Shown: piece by piece, positions 48,666 to 60,959 of the stretch
Numbering within the stretch: position 1 is the stretch's first letter
Layout of the letters: each line of letters opens with the position of its first letter
Source: Brachynemurus nebulosus
Lineage: Eukaryota; Arthropoda; Insecta; Neuroptera; Myrmeleontidae
Assembly (NCBI GenBank): GCA_035578155.1
Contig: JAPWDM010000033.1
Span: forward strand, 765,001-829,000
Length of the DNA: 64,000 bases
Direction of reading: 5' to 3'
Notes under the pieces: generated by a model
The model's database searches: none
Told to the model about the DNA's origin: nothing
Seen by the model: only the letters and a program-made list of their open reading frames with translations
Position numbers and translations under genes: made by a program

Positions 48666-49800
48666 TTTTATCCTTTCCCTAAAGATAAGGCCTCCCCCCT
48701 CGGGTATGGGCGCCCTTGCGTTGTAGGGTGATCTGTTATAAATCTTATAGGTATAGGAGTTCAGTTTAGAATTTAGTGTTTTGTAAAAACGTATTTTTTT
48801 TGACAAAAATTATAACATTTTTACAAGATATAGGATCTACTAGAAAATAAAATAAAATAGTATAAGATTTTTTTCGTGAGTGGTACTACTTTTTAGCAAT
48901 CACGAAAATTCACTCTAATAAAACTTAACTCACGTCGTTCACGTTTACTCACGGCAGTAACTTCAAATTTTACTCACAATCACGCGTGAGCGTAGTGAGC
49001 AGCATCGTGACACGAAAAAATCACGCATGGACAACATCTATCATCGTGTTCTGTGGTGATAACAATGACCTAACCACGACTTAACAATCACTAATAATGC
49101 ATCTTTTCTCTAGAAGAGCTGGTGCACGACTAATCAACTTAGGCTGTGACAGACCAACAAATGACTCCAAGCGAGCTACACAATTTTGATTTTAGTTTCC
49201 TTCTAGTGTAGTAGTTGGCTACATATTTCTCAGGAGTACATGGAAAGTGAGATAGGAATATACATATATATCATATACATTAAGGTAGCAAGGTAAATGT
49301 GCTTGTTTTCAATCACCTATTGCTTGCACTTAAGCGCAAGCCGCTTCCGCTTACGCCGATACGAATCGGCCCTATGATATGCTATGCTATGATTATTTCG
49401 GAAACAAACACAACGAAATATATTTATGTAATATTGTGACCATGGTGTCCACTGTCAACAAAATTGATTTCTAATAAAGGATAGTTTATTTTATGGTATA
49501 CAGTTTTCGTTTCCGGTTAATTTATGTATGTAAAAAAAATTGTACAAAAATTTATACCATAAATAATAACTATCATTTATTAGTAATAAAATTCGTCGAC
49601 AGAGTATAATATGATCCCAGTAATGCATAATTACCAACTTACAAAAATATATTTCTTTGGGTTTGTTTCCGCATATCACAGCACACATAAAGAATAGCTA
49701 CTCAGCCCTCTTTGCGTTCTTTCTGAGGTGATAGACCCTCTGCTGTCTCTTACCTCTGCTGTTGTCCCTATCTCCTATTGTCAAAATTTTTTAGTATCGG

Positions 49801-50020
49801 AGACACAAAGATTCTCACTTGCACCTCTGGTGGTAAAATTAGAACTTGTATCAAGTAAAAATATACCGTATACGTTTAATTGGTGATATCAAATCTAGTA
49901 ATCCCCACGTAATTTGTATAATACATATTTGTATGCCACTTAAACGTGGTACACGTATATTTTTACTTGATACTAATTCTAATTTTACCACCAGAGGCGC
50001 GCGCGTAATCTTTGCGTCAT
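49801..50020. mobile_element. CTCTGGTGG MITE M4, compact copy
   Basis: About 220 bp, almost entirely a pair of inverted arms: GAGACACAAAGATTCTCACT through ACCTCTGGTGG and TATCAAGTAAAAATATAC, mirrored at right to GCGCGTAATCTTTGCGTCAT. Confidence 0.75.
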
Positions 50021-50024
50021 CAAT

Positions 50025-50443
50025 AGATAAGCTGCGTACTTTTAAAATTAGACTGTTGTGTCACCTATCGGGAAAGTAAGTCAACACTGGCGTTCGCTAT
50101 TACCTTATGCATATGTAAATTTAAAAAAAAAGAAGTTCTTTTAAATGGACAAAAATGACAATTATTTTTATTGCGGGTTTCAGTTCATTAAAATCGACTG
50201 TTCTACTCTAAATCAATATCTAAATATCCAATTTACGACTCATCTTTAAATTATTTAGTTAAATGGCACTCTTTTGACAGATACACTTATAAAAATATCA
50301 ATCTACTAATTGTTTTAATTTTAAAATATAAAACAAATTTCTTTATTATTGATAAAAATTAAAGATTTGTATAATCATTGCAGGCAATTGTTTAGTAATT
50401 ATAATAAATAGGATTGAAGTTCGCTAAATATATATGGGATATA
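50025..50443. other. Upstream region, nothing recognised
   Basis: AT-rich sequence without recognised features. Confidence 0.4.
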
Positions 50444-50974
50444 CAGGTAACCCTCGAAGAACACGGGTACCTTCCCCCAAATTACACGGTTTCAAAGAAC
50501 ACGATTTTTAAGTAATTCTTTTGAAAAAGAATAAAATATATAATATATTATATGTATATTTTATATAAAGTTACACCGATCCTCAATGTACGTGAATATA
50601 TCCGTTCCATGTTGATTTGATATACACGAATAAAAATCGTGTAAATTTAATCTGTCATTATAAAAGAAAAAATACTGGAAATAAAAACTACTAAAAATTT
50701 TAGAGAATTTTATAATAGAAATGATAACATAGAAATTTACGTATTTAAATTCTGAAAATATCGTTATTTTCAACATCGATAATTTTCGATAACGGAAAGT
50801 AGGTTTTAACAGTCGCAATATGTTTGGAATACTTACAATTTGCAAATTAAACGGAATGTTTTTTATTCTTTTTTATCTTTACACTCGAAATGGAATGTCT
50901 GTCTTTTGTGGTCTCGAACAACACGCTGTCAAAGAACACAGAACCAACTAATCGTGTTCTTCGGAGGAATGCTG
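50444..50974. mobile_element. TA-flanked MITE M5 (GAAGAACACG)
   Basis: 531 bp, inverted ends CAGGTAACCCTCGAAGAACA and the complement of GTGTTCTTCGGAGGAATGCT, with inner AAAGAACACG motifs at both sides. The right TA is also the left TA of the next MITE. Confidence 0.75.
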
Positions 50975-50976
50975 TA

Positions 50977-51525
50977 CAGCTAAACCTTTTTTTATGCGAT
51001 CTTTTTTTGTGCGATCTTTTTTATACGGTTTTAAAAAAATATCAATTAAAATGTATAATATGAATCAAAATCAAGAGACAGTAAGAAACTTAAACATTTA
51101 CTATAATAACTTTCTTTGATAAAAATACTTTTAACGGCTTTTAAGCACTTAATCAATACATTGCATAAGAACATATAAGTTATAAGTATAAGTTATTGCA
51201 TTATTTAATTTTTTTACAGATGTTTTTCAAAATTTTCATAATATTATAAAAATGAAATAAAATGTTTCTATACGTGTAAATTAAGGCTTTATCTTATTTA
51301 GAAAAGCAACTTCTATTGAAATTGTGAGGTTTTGAGCGTTTTGAGTTATGTATTTTCGATGAAATTTTTTTTATGCGGTCCCGATCCACCGCATAAAAAA
51401 AGTTTTTTTTACAATCTAGACCGAACTAATTTTTTTATAGCTATTTATGATATTTTTGAACATGTATTTTTTGTGCGATTTTTTTTATGCGGTCCCTAGC
51501 CACCGTATAAAAAAAGGTTCAGTTG
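50977..51525. mobile_element. MITE M1 (GCGG type), copy 2, inverted
   Basis: 549 bp between TA dinucleotides, opposite orientation to 6214-6746. Shares GATTTTGATTCACATTATG-type interior and GGGACCGCATAAAAAAA motifs. Confidence 0.8.
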
Positions 51526-54055
51526 TATATGTAAAGTAAAAATAGTAGAAAAGTAAAATTTATAATAATTATACTATAATCAAACCATTTTAAAAAGACG
51601 AATATTGCCACAAACATAATAACCACTTATTTTGTTACAACTGAGGTAAATAAATAGCTACTGTAGAAATGAATCCTTCTAAGCAAACATATCGAACTGA
51701 AAAAATTCATCCTCATCTGAAGATTAAAATTTATAATATAAACTGAAAATGGGTGTTTTCAATAAAATCCAAATCCTAAAATTATTCATTTTAATTGTCA
51801 TTGAAGATTTTTTATAATTTTTTTCGTCTTTTAAATACATTTTGATTAACTTTTTTCATTAGTATTAATTTATAAATGTCAAACGCCAGTTTTGACAAAA
51901 AATTCCACTAGAGCGCACTACTTGCTACGTAGCTTGTTGACACATGTGTCTTATGAACCACAGGCCAGTGAATTGATTTATTTTACTCACTCCACCTGCG
52001 CAAAAGAAATAAGTTATTTCTTGGTGGACTGGTGATTTTACCCTTACCCTTATTGTCAGCTAGATTTACGCACGAATAAAAGATTTTTTAAAATTCTAAA
52101 GACATGACTAATTTATTTTTACTGACCAATTCAGTGGTGGATCCAGAAGGGGGTCACGGGGGTTATGACCCCCCCCCCTGAGCTGAAAGTATTTGAAGTG
52201 TTTATCAAATATTTTTATGATTACCTACGTTAAAACAAATTCAAACAAATACAGCAACTGCTCTTTTAATAATGCACCTTGATTAGATGGAAATGCAATT
52301 ATATTTCTTTATCTTTTTGAATACAAATTCAAAAAATATACAGAATGATAACTTTGACTTGGGAATTCTATGTGTATATGTATAATACAAATAATATGTA
52401 TGTTTGCAATACCTTTTAATGTAAAATATTTAGTAATCAATTAAAAAACTGAAAATTTTTTTATTTACTATTTCATAATAAATAATGTATCACATGCTTA
52501 TTATATGAATCAGGCTGTATACTAAAAAAACGCGGTGGTGAGCAGCGGGGCCCTATCACGGAAGTCGAATTTTTCCCTTCATCTTCGGTATTGAATGTCT
52601 ACAAGCGAAATGTGATTGAAAGTCTACAAGCGATTTGTCATTTTGGTGGTTTCAAAACTGATGATGATGTCCGGCTGATCGAGGCATTAAAAAAAGGTTT
52701 TAAGTTTTTAAGGGCTGAATCTCAGTAAATTTCAATTTTGTGCCGATAGCAGTTAGCAGGAAAAAAACCAATTCGTACGAGGGCATTCCTACCCATGCTT
52801 ATCCGCCAACTGCCTTTGTGTTTTATTTTTAAATATTAAAAAAGGACCCTAAAGAGCAAACTGGAAGGTCTTTATGAAGATATTTTTTCTTTCCAAAAAA
52901 ATCCAAAATTTCTATTTTATAAATAAAAATCCAAAATTCCTACTTTATAAATAAACAGTGACTTTAATAACATTTTTAAATTATACTGTATTTCAGTTAT
53001 AATTGATCATCAAGCGATCTTATATTCGAAACAAATCAATCTTCCATTCTTTTCTAAAAACAAACTGCAGATTTAAAATGTACGCAATTGCAATAATGAA
53101 AGAGATAAATCTAAGAAAGAATGTTCCAATGTATTTGTATAGGAGACATCCGGAGACGGCAATTGGAGAGTAAATTAATTAGAAAATTAGAATACATTTT
53201 ATCTGTTGCAGAAAAATGGGAGCACATTTGCCAGAAATTAGAATCAGTGATAGTGATATTCTTTTACGAAATATTTGATTAATGTATAATTTTGAATAAA
53301 AATAAATTTACTTGAGTTTTTAAACAAATATATGAGTTTATAATTATTGTATGAGTTTTGAACTTGAAAAACTGATTAAAATAAAATGCAATTAGGAGAA
53401 TTTTAGTGGATTATCTTACTAGTAGTAACCTACATTATCGGATAAGGCTAAAGATAATTTATAGTTATTATAGTGACATCTCCGTTCTTCTCAAGTGTAC
53501 TACGCATGATGATTACGACAACGATGACATCTATACCCGCTGCCCCCGTTCTCAGTGTCATAGAGAGGTAATAGAGAGTCAAAAAAATGTATTGAAGTTA
53601 GCTGTCTTTCAGAAATAAAATTCTGGTGTACTTTATCTATGGTAAAGAAATACATTTTGACTCAATAAGTTTTATGGTTAATTATTAATTTAAATATGTA
53701 TGTATAATTTTTTTAAATTTTGAATTGTTCGCTTGTCAAATTCTATTTTCTAATTGGTTATTGTAAAACAATAACATTATCAGAAACACTTTTAGTATAT
53801 TTTATCCATAGAAATTATGCTATTACCTAAGACAAACGTTTTCTTAAAGTTGTAGCACGGGAATTCCTTAAATTCCTAAGTAATGAGTCATGCTTAAATT
53901 TAACTGAAAGCGAGTATACTTAATATTAATGTATTGCATTTGTTATAAAAGTTCATTTTTTTTAAAATTTTTAAAATTACTATACGCCTACTTGTATTAG
54001 AATAAAAATAATGCATTTAAAACACATTAAACAATACCATTGAATTCCGATGTAA
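51526..54055. other. Upstream region with one GGGTCATGACCCC repeat end
   Basis: At 52133-52260, GTGGTGGATCCAGAAGGGGG and GGGGGTTATGACCCCCCCCC match the inverted copy at 9547-9775. The rest shows no exon, RNA or terminal repeat that I can identify. Confidence 0.5.
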
Positions 54056-54680
54056 AAATGGGAGAAGTGGGGGAAAAGTAATGTGGAATCCCTAAAAGGC
54101 ACTAGCTGGATACTAATTCAATACACGTACAAAATTTCAGCCCTCTAGGTTTCCTTAGAGAGTCTCTAGACGTGTTATAAAAAAAGCAAAAAAATCAAGG
54201 AAATATTGGCGTAAAAATCGTGGGCGTAAGGGTTAAAAGTTAAAAGTTCCAAAAAACAGTGGCTAGCTATTAACTTAACCTATACACAAAATTTCAGCCC
54301 TCTAGGTTTATTTGGGGAGATTTTGAACCGTACGAAACTGTTAAAAAACAAGAACAATCATGTTCTTTTTGGTATAAAAATGGTGGGGGTAAGGGTTAAA
54401 AGTTGAGACCCCCAAAAGGCACCCCCTTGATACTAACTAAATTCGAATACAGAATTTCAGCCCTCTAGGTTTATTTGGGTGAACTGTGCCAGTGGCACAA
54501 ACTTCGAAAACGTCGAAAAAGCATGAAATTGTAGCTTAAAAATGGAGGGGGTGGGGGGTAAAATGTTAAAACCTCCAAAAAGCACAACCTAGGTACGAAT
54601 TTTATCGACACACCAAATTTTAACCCTCTACGTTAATTCTGGGGGGCTGTGGGCGTGTTGTATGCAGCCAAAATACTTTT
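54056..54680. repeat. Tandem array of about 180-bp units
   Basis: Three to four units sharing AATTTCAGCCCTCTAGGTTT, GGTAAGGGTTAAAAGTTG-type and CCCAAAAGGCAC..GATACTAA segments, diverged by many substitutions. Confidence 0.75.
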
Positions 54681-54822
54681 TCCCCCTCTACTCCCTCCAA
54701 ATCATCCTAGGAAGCTGAATTTTGGATATGTTGTAGATAATTGAACGAAACATTATTTCCAACCGGTTTCGAAAAGTTCTATTGTTTTGTTGCTAAAGGA
54801 TAAAAAATATACTTTTATCCTT

Positions 54823-55167
54823 TTCCCCTGTCGCAGCATCCTGCATAATATAGCGAATTTCCGTTTATAAAAGTTAGTTTTTCTTGGAAACTAGTTAACA
54901 TAGAATAATAGTTTAAAGACCTTTTTTATGTGATTCTTTCCACTCTTTTCAATGGTGTAAAAAAATTTCACAAAAATTTTTGAATAAGGGGAAATTTTGG
55001 CATAAAAACTAATTTTTTTCACTAAAATTGCCAAAAAAAACCATGTTTCAAGCATCGGACGTGTCTGGTTAACGAACTCGTCCAACGGTTTGGGACTTCC
55101 AATGTTTTCACCAAATTTCATAAACGTAAGACATTGCGTTCGAGTTATCGCGCGGACACATGTATAT
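54823..55167 (+). repeat. Family R1, left arm, copy 3, ending at the provirus
   Basis: CCTGTCGCAGCATCCTGCAT, GCATCGGACGTGTCTGG, GCGTTCGAGTTATCGCG and ACACATGTATAT, directly followed by the left LTR. The matching right arm resumes after the provirus and (TA)n at 62932. Confidence 0.8.
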
Positions 55168-55458
55168 AGTTATATAACGCTCTTATGGAACAATCAATCA
55201 ATTCAATCAAATATAATTTTTATAAAATAATTTTTGTAATAAAATAATTTCTTTAATTGTAAATTGTAGAATCAGCAACGCACGTGGAATCACAATTGGC
55301 CGGATATAAAAAATCTGACTAACCAATTAAAAACAAATAAATAGCCACTGTTATTTCACGTCGGTGATCTTTTTCATATTTGAAGTGATATGTAAATTTT
55401 GTATTTTGGACTAAATAAATTTCATTTTTTTGGAACGTGCTAGTATCGAATCCTTATT
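55168..55458 (+). repeat. Left LTR of errantivirus-like provirus
   Basis: About 291 bp beginning AGTTATATAACGC, the AGTTA start typical of gypsy/17.6-type errantiviruses. Followed directly by the primer-binding site TGGCGCAGTCGGTAGGATCC at 55459-55478. Confidence 0.85.
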
Positions 55459-55478
55459 TGGCGCAGTCGGTAGGATCC
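55459..55478 (+). promoter_or_regulatory. Primer-binding site
   Basis: TGGCGCAGTCGGTAGGATCC lies directly after the left LTR and would pair with the 3' end of a host tRNA. I recall this type in 17.6/297-group elements (tRNA-Ser) but did not verify it. Confidence 0.7.
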
Positions 55479-55724
55479 AAACTATTGTTGCGTACATTTT
55501 TGTAAAATCGTGGACAAAGTAATGACGGTTTATCAGTATAAGTGTTCAATCTAAGCGATTTACATAGACGAGTGGTTTTGCCGTGTACCTGATAGTGGAT
55601 CACAATTCAATTGGTGGATTTCAATCCTTCAGTTCCCGATTCGAATCTACATTCAGAGTCATCCAGATGAAGGTGATAGTGTGCATGTAAGTACCATAAT
55701 TTTACTTGTTTTGCTCCTTATCTA

Positions 55725-55954
55725 TGCCTAACATTCCGAAATTTAAATTTAAGGCCTCACACCAACCATATCCTTCGAAAAAGTTCCCTCTCACTTCCGG
55801 TGCTGAATACACAAGTGTAGAGTCAAATTCTTCTCTTTCGCTGAATACGATTAGTGAAGAAATTAATTTAGCTAGTGTTAGTTTAGAAAATATTAATTTA
55901 AATTCAAACGAAAATATTAATTTAAAAGAAAACGAAAATAATGGCAACCGCTAA
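55725..55954 (+). CDS. Small leader frame overlapping the gag start
   Basis: Open frame reading MPNIPKFKFKASHQPYPSKK, then a Ser/Asn/Glu-rich part with repeated NLNSNENINLKENEN. Its stop overlaps the gag ATG in another frame by 14 bp. It could be a real upstream frame, or the original gag N-terminus split by a frameshift. No recognised domain. Confidence 0.4.
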
Positions 55955-58624
55955 AGAATATTTTGAGGCCTTAAGAATTCCCGATGCAATTAAAGAATTG
56001 CCAAGATTTGACGACAATTCTCGACTTTTATATGATTTTATCTCGAATGTAGAAGAAATTTTAGAAGTAATACCAGGTGCAGATGGTACACCTCAGGGCA
56101 AACTATGGCTCAGAGCCATAAGAAATAAAATTACGGACCAGGCTAACGAAGTTCTAGATATGTATGGAACGGTTCTTAACTGAAACGAAATTAAATCAAA
56201 TCTTATATCCCATTATTCTGATAAGAGGAACGAAACCAGCCTAATACGCGACCTGCATAGCATAAAACAAAATAACTTAACAATCGAACAATATTACTTT
56301 TCCATAATTGAATTATCCTCTGCAATGTCAAATCATATTAAACTATATGAAACAGATCAAACTGTTGTTGTAACTGAAACAAAATTATATTCGGATATGT
56401 GCTTAAACGTTTTCTTAACAGGACTTAGGGAACCACTTACAAGTAAACGTCCCGAGGCCGGACCTATCGATTTTGATGAAACTTAGATGTGTTGTAGAAC
56501 ACTAAAAAATAAGCGACACGTATTTTTCTTTATCGGCGGAAAAACGGTTTGAAGGGGTGAAATCGCCCTCCAAAAATTGGGGTAAAAATTTAATTTTTTA
56601 AATATCTCGAAACCGGTAAGAGATAGAGCAAAAGTTTAAATTGGCGATATTGCTCTTTTTTAAAGAGCTATCTATTGGTATGCAATTTGTTCAAATTGTG
56701 TCAACAGGAGTGGCTGGGGGTTAAAATTTAGGGGTTAATTTTGCAAAAAGGGGGTGAAAATTAAACAATATAAAAATTTTGTTTACAGATTTGAAATCTA
56801 TGTCAAAAAATCTAATTGACCTGTTCTTGCTTAATGTCCTAATGTTAAGTCTAGGGGTAGTTAACTAGGGGGTGACTGTGTCGAATAGTCGTACTACTTA
56901 GGCAGTATAAGAAGTTTTTCTTCATGGAAAATAGTTTAAGACATTTAGAATAACGTAGAAATGAAATTTTCGGTTTCAAAATTCAGTTTGAACAACATTG
57001 GAGAGGAGGTGAGTCACCCTCTTAAATTACATATTAGTTAACATACACTCATTTTTAATATTAACACACTGACAGTGGGTAATAATGTCACAATAAGTGG
57101 TTCTGAAGTTGGACTGTCGTATGTAAGGTTTTCATAAGGTTTGTTTTTTAATGGATGTTATAGTTTTCGTTATCGAAAGTTATCGATACCGAAAATAACG
57201 ATATTTTGAAAATGAATGGAAACCTAATAAAAACCTTACATACGATAGTCCAACTTCAGAACCACTTATTGTGACATTATTACCCACTGTCAGTGTGTTA
57301 ATATTACAAATGAGTGTATGTTAACTAATATATAATTTAAGAGGGTGACTCACCCCCTCTCCAATGTTGCTCAAACTGAATTTTGAAATCGAAAATTTTA
57401 TTTCTACGTTATTCTAAATGTCTTAAACTATTTTCCATGAAGAAAAACTTCTTAAACTGCCCAAGTAGTATGACTATTCGACACAGTCACCCCCTAGTTA
57501 ACTACCCCTAGACTTAACATTAGGACATTGAGCAAAAACAGGTCAATTAGATTTTTTGACGTAGATTTCAAATCTGTAAACAAAATTTTTATATTGTTTA
57601 ATTTTCACCCCCTTTTTGCAAAATTAACCCCTAAATTTTAACCCCCAGCCACTCCTGTTGACACAATTTGAACAAATTGCATACCAATAGATAGCTCTTT
57701 AAAAAAGAGCAATATCGCCAATTTAAACTTTTGCTCTATCTCTTACCGGTTTCGAGATATTTAAAAAATTAAATTTTTACCCCAATTTTTGGAGGGCGAT
57801 TTCACTCCTTCAAACCGTTTTTCCGCCGATAAAGAAAAATACGTGTCACTTATTTTTTAGTGTTCTACAACATATCTAAGTTACATCAAAATCGATAGGG
57901 TGGGCCTCGGGATGTTTACTTGTTAGTTCGGTTATTAGAGCAAGGGGTCCCAAATCACTTAAACAAGCTTTCGAATTTTGTATCATTGAACAGAATATAC
58001 ACTACGCTAGGACCACATCAAGTACATATACACGAAACAGACCAACACCAAAAATTAACCAACCGTTACCACCTTTAACCTTAAATCCTTTAAAAATACT
58101 TATAACTAAATATAAAAATTAGTCAATAAAAAAAGTAATTAAATAAATACAGTCACTCAAAGTAAATTAAAGTCAATATTGTTTTTGAAAATTTAACCAA
58201 TTTAATAAATCTAACCAATATCAACCAAAACTTCCTGTTCAACCAGTTCAATATCAACCCCGTCCCCCTATTCAACAACCACAACCTAGAACAAATTTCA
58301 ATCAAAATCGTCCTCAACAATCATACAGACCTACTCCAATGAACATAGGAACAAATTACACACACATACGTTCACAACAATACCGACCTCAACCAACAGT
58401 AGGAAATAATTTCTTTTAAACATAGAGTAAACCTACATTTACTAGCCAAGAATTACATAATCAGGAACAATCGTTTGAAAAATTAGACGATTACGTACAA
58501 CCTATACAAGACAACAATGAATATAGTGACTTTCAATTAGAATCTACTGACGACGGAACTTTTGATCAACCATTCGAAATTCACGAATCGGATTTTCAAT
58601 TTAGTTACCCGAACAATACGGATA
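55941..58624 (+). pseudogene. Errantiviral gag, broken
   Basis: Begins MATAKEYFEALRIPDAIKEL, the conserved opening of errantiviral Gag. An in-frame TGA occurs at 56181, then the frame continues (QNNLTIEQYYFSIIEL, FLTGLREPL) until FB3 interrupts it at 56440. Beyond FB3 the sequence resumes (VIRARGPKSLKQAFEFCI), then further stops (first near 58120), a Gln/Pro-rich stretch, and an acidic end. No CCHC knuckle, as is usual for errantiviruses. Confidence 0.8.
56440..57922. mobile_element. 1.48-kb foldback FB3 inside gag
   Basis: Two arms of about 700 bp, ends CAAGTAAACGTCCCGAGGCC and its near-exact inverse, centre near 57181 with TATCGAAAGTTATCGATA. Flanked by TTA (56437-56439, 57923-57925), a TWA-type duplication as in PIF/Harbinger elements. 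Removing it leaves gag in register across the site. No transposase. Confidence 0.88.
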
Positions 58625-58639
58625 CATAGACAATAATAG

Positions 58640-58985
58640 CCACGGAACTATTTTACCATATATCCATATTTCTTCACCCTTCAACCGACCCTTAAAATTC
58701 CGTATCGATACCGGTTCATCCAATTCCTTTATCAATCCCGAATTTTTGAATTCTGATGACATTTACGAAACATCCCGCATAGAAATTCGTGCTATTGTAA
58801 ATACATATAAACTGAACAAAAAAGTGAACCTTCCAATATTTACCGAGTTTAACCAAGCAGGCGACTGAAAATTTATAGTTTTCCGCTTTCATAACTATTT
58901 TGACGGACTTATCGGACTAGACAGTTTAAATAAATTAAAAGCTCAAATAACGTACACTTGTAACGAAACATTCTTTAAATAAATT
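58640..58985 (+). pseudogene. Errantiviral protease region
   Basis: FRIDTGSSNSFINPEFL gives the Asp-Thr-Gly active site. An in-frame stop (TGA near 58866) follows EFNQAGD, and another comes before the reverse transcriptase. Confidence 0.75.
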
Positions 58986-59229
58986 ACTTTTTAAACCGAA
59001 CTTTACATCAGGAAAATATGAAATTCAACCTCATAACCAACAATTGATAAAACTACCAGTTGACATACAAAACGGTGAAGTGTTGCTTAAAAATACTTAT
59101 TTGAACAATAAAATATTAATTCCCGAAGGTATTTATAATTCGAAATATTGGCATATCGTTGCACCTGTTAAAACTTAACTAATCAAATTCAACCATTTTT
59201 TATTGAATAACCACTAAAAGTTGAACCTT

Positions 59230-60010
59230 TAATCATCAATTAATCGAATTTAATAGTCACCAAATTATAAATAACGAAACTGATCAAACTTCTTTACCTA
59301 TTGAAAAACTAATCCTTATTGATCATTTAAATTTAGAAGAAAAGAAAGCCATCTTAAAATTATGTCACGAATACGAAGACATATTTTTTAAAGAAGGCCA
59401 AAATTTATCTTTTACAAATTAGGTAAAACATAAAATAAATACAGCAGACAATATCCCAATCTCTACGAAATCATATCGGTATCCGCAAATTCACAAGCAA
59501 GAAGTGTCAGTTAGATAAAATGCTAAAACAGGGCATCATCAGACCAAGTTTCTCACCATGGTCATCGCCTATTTGGATCGTTCCAAAGAAGCGTGATGCT
59601 AGTGGTAAACAAAAATGGCGTCTTGTATTAGGTTATCGAAAGTTAAACAAGAAAACTATAGACGACCGTTATCCACTTCCCAACATAACTGACATTTTAG
59701 ACAAACTTGGAAAGTGTATGTACTTCACTACACTTGATCTCGCGAGTGGATTTCACCAAATCGAAGTAGATCCGAAAGATATTGAAAAGACAGCATTTAC
59801 AGTCGAACATGGACATTTCGAATATGTCAGAATGCCATTTGGATTGAAAGACGCACCTTCCACCTTCCAACGCGTTATGGATAACGTCTTTAAAGAACTA
59901 CAGGGAACTACCTGTTTAGTTTGTATTGACGATATCATCCATATCATCAAAAATTTTACAAGACATAACAGACGAACGAGAACAAGACGAATTCATATCT
60001 AGATATCATA
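59230..60010 (+). pseudogene. Errantiviral reverse transcriptase, truncated
   Basis: The longest open part is 59520-60002. Visible: [70 protein letters not shown] and the active-site region VCIDDII, where the Tyr of the usual Y-x-D-D is Cys. Soon after, the sequence jumps to pre-integrase residues in a different frame: thumb, connection and RNase H are missing. Stops occur upstream near 59180-59420. Confidence 0.85.
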
Positions 60011-60895
60011 ATACAAGTAACCGTAGAGGAATTAACGAAACATTTTAACATTTAAGACGTGACTATTATTTTCCCTCTTTAAAATCAAAACTGACCTATT
60101 ATACAAACAATTGTAAAGTTTGTAACGAAAATAGATACGACAGACACTCACCGAAACAAAAAATTGCATCAACTTAAAAAGACCACTAGAAATAGTTCAT
60201 ATAGACATACTTTATGTTAACAAACAGGCAATGTTAACAATTATCGACAAATTTTCTAAATTCGCACAAGCGTACATAATCGAAACCAGAAATACTCCAC
60301 ATATAATTAACGCTATCGTAAAATTCATTAGTACCTACAGTAAACCAAAACAATTAATTGCAGACTTTGAAAAAGGCTTTAATTCAATATTATTCAGACA
60401 GTTTTGTGATAATTATGGCATCAAATTACATATTACGTCAGTTAGAAGTTCAAACTCAAATTCGCCAGTAGAACGATTCCATTCGACTCTACTTGAACTT
60501 TATAGAATAATACATAATCAAACTACATCAAAAACACACGATCATGAGCGAAAATTAGCAGAAGAAGTTTTCACTTACAATAATTCAATCCATTCCACTA
60601 CAAAATACACACCCTTTGAACTATTCTTTGGTAGGGAATACGACATGACGACAAAACAAAATTTACAAGAAATTCAAAGCAAACAACAAGAACTTTATGA
60701 CAAAGTTAACGAAAAGGTCCTACAAAATAAACAAAACAAAATAGGAAAAGTAAATCAGACTAGGGACGAACCTTTCAAATACACTCCAAATACTACAGCT
60801 TACATGACCGAAAACAAACATAATAATTAATTAAATCCTAAATTCAAACAAGTTCAAATTAAACAAAATAATAGGCTGACTATTTTAGATTAGAA
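59950..60895 (+). pseudogene. Errantiviral integrase, broken
   Basis: The N-terminal zinc module is recognisable ([30 protein letters not shown]) but interrupted by stops near 60047, 60175 and 60190. The core in the open frame 60231-60830 keeps the catalytic pattern: IIDKFSKF (first Asp), IADFEKGF (second Asp) and SPVERFHSTL (Glu). Confidence 0.85.
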
Positions 60896-60959
60896 AAATC
60901 GAAAATTACACAAACAAAAACTGAAACGACCTACTAAATTACAGGTTAATCCTCTTCCA

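Larger units (their letters stand above)
43051..48718. mobile_element. hAT-like element, second layer
   Basis: Ends CAAGGGCGCCCTTATG and the complement of GTATGGGCGCCCTTG. Flanked by CGTCGTAG (43043-43050) and CGTTGTAG (48719-48726), an 8-bp duplication with one difference. Contains M2 copy 2 and a LINE fragment. No hAT transposase frame was recognised in what remains. Confidence 0.8.
42619..49372. mobile_element. Outer transposon of a four-layer nest
   Basis: Inverted ends of about 100 bp: GGCCAATTCGTATCGGTGTA with AAGCGGAAGTGGC at left and the inverse at right, continuing to ACATTAAGGTAGCAA. Flanked by TATTATA and TATGATA, a possible imperfect duplication. Subterminal parts are rich in CGTGAGT/ACTCACG motifs. 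Everything from 43051 to 48718 is a later insertion. Confidence 0.75.
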
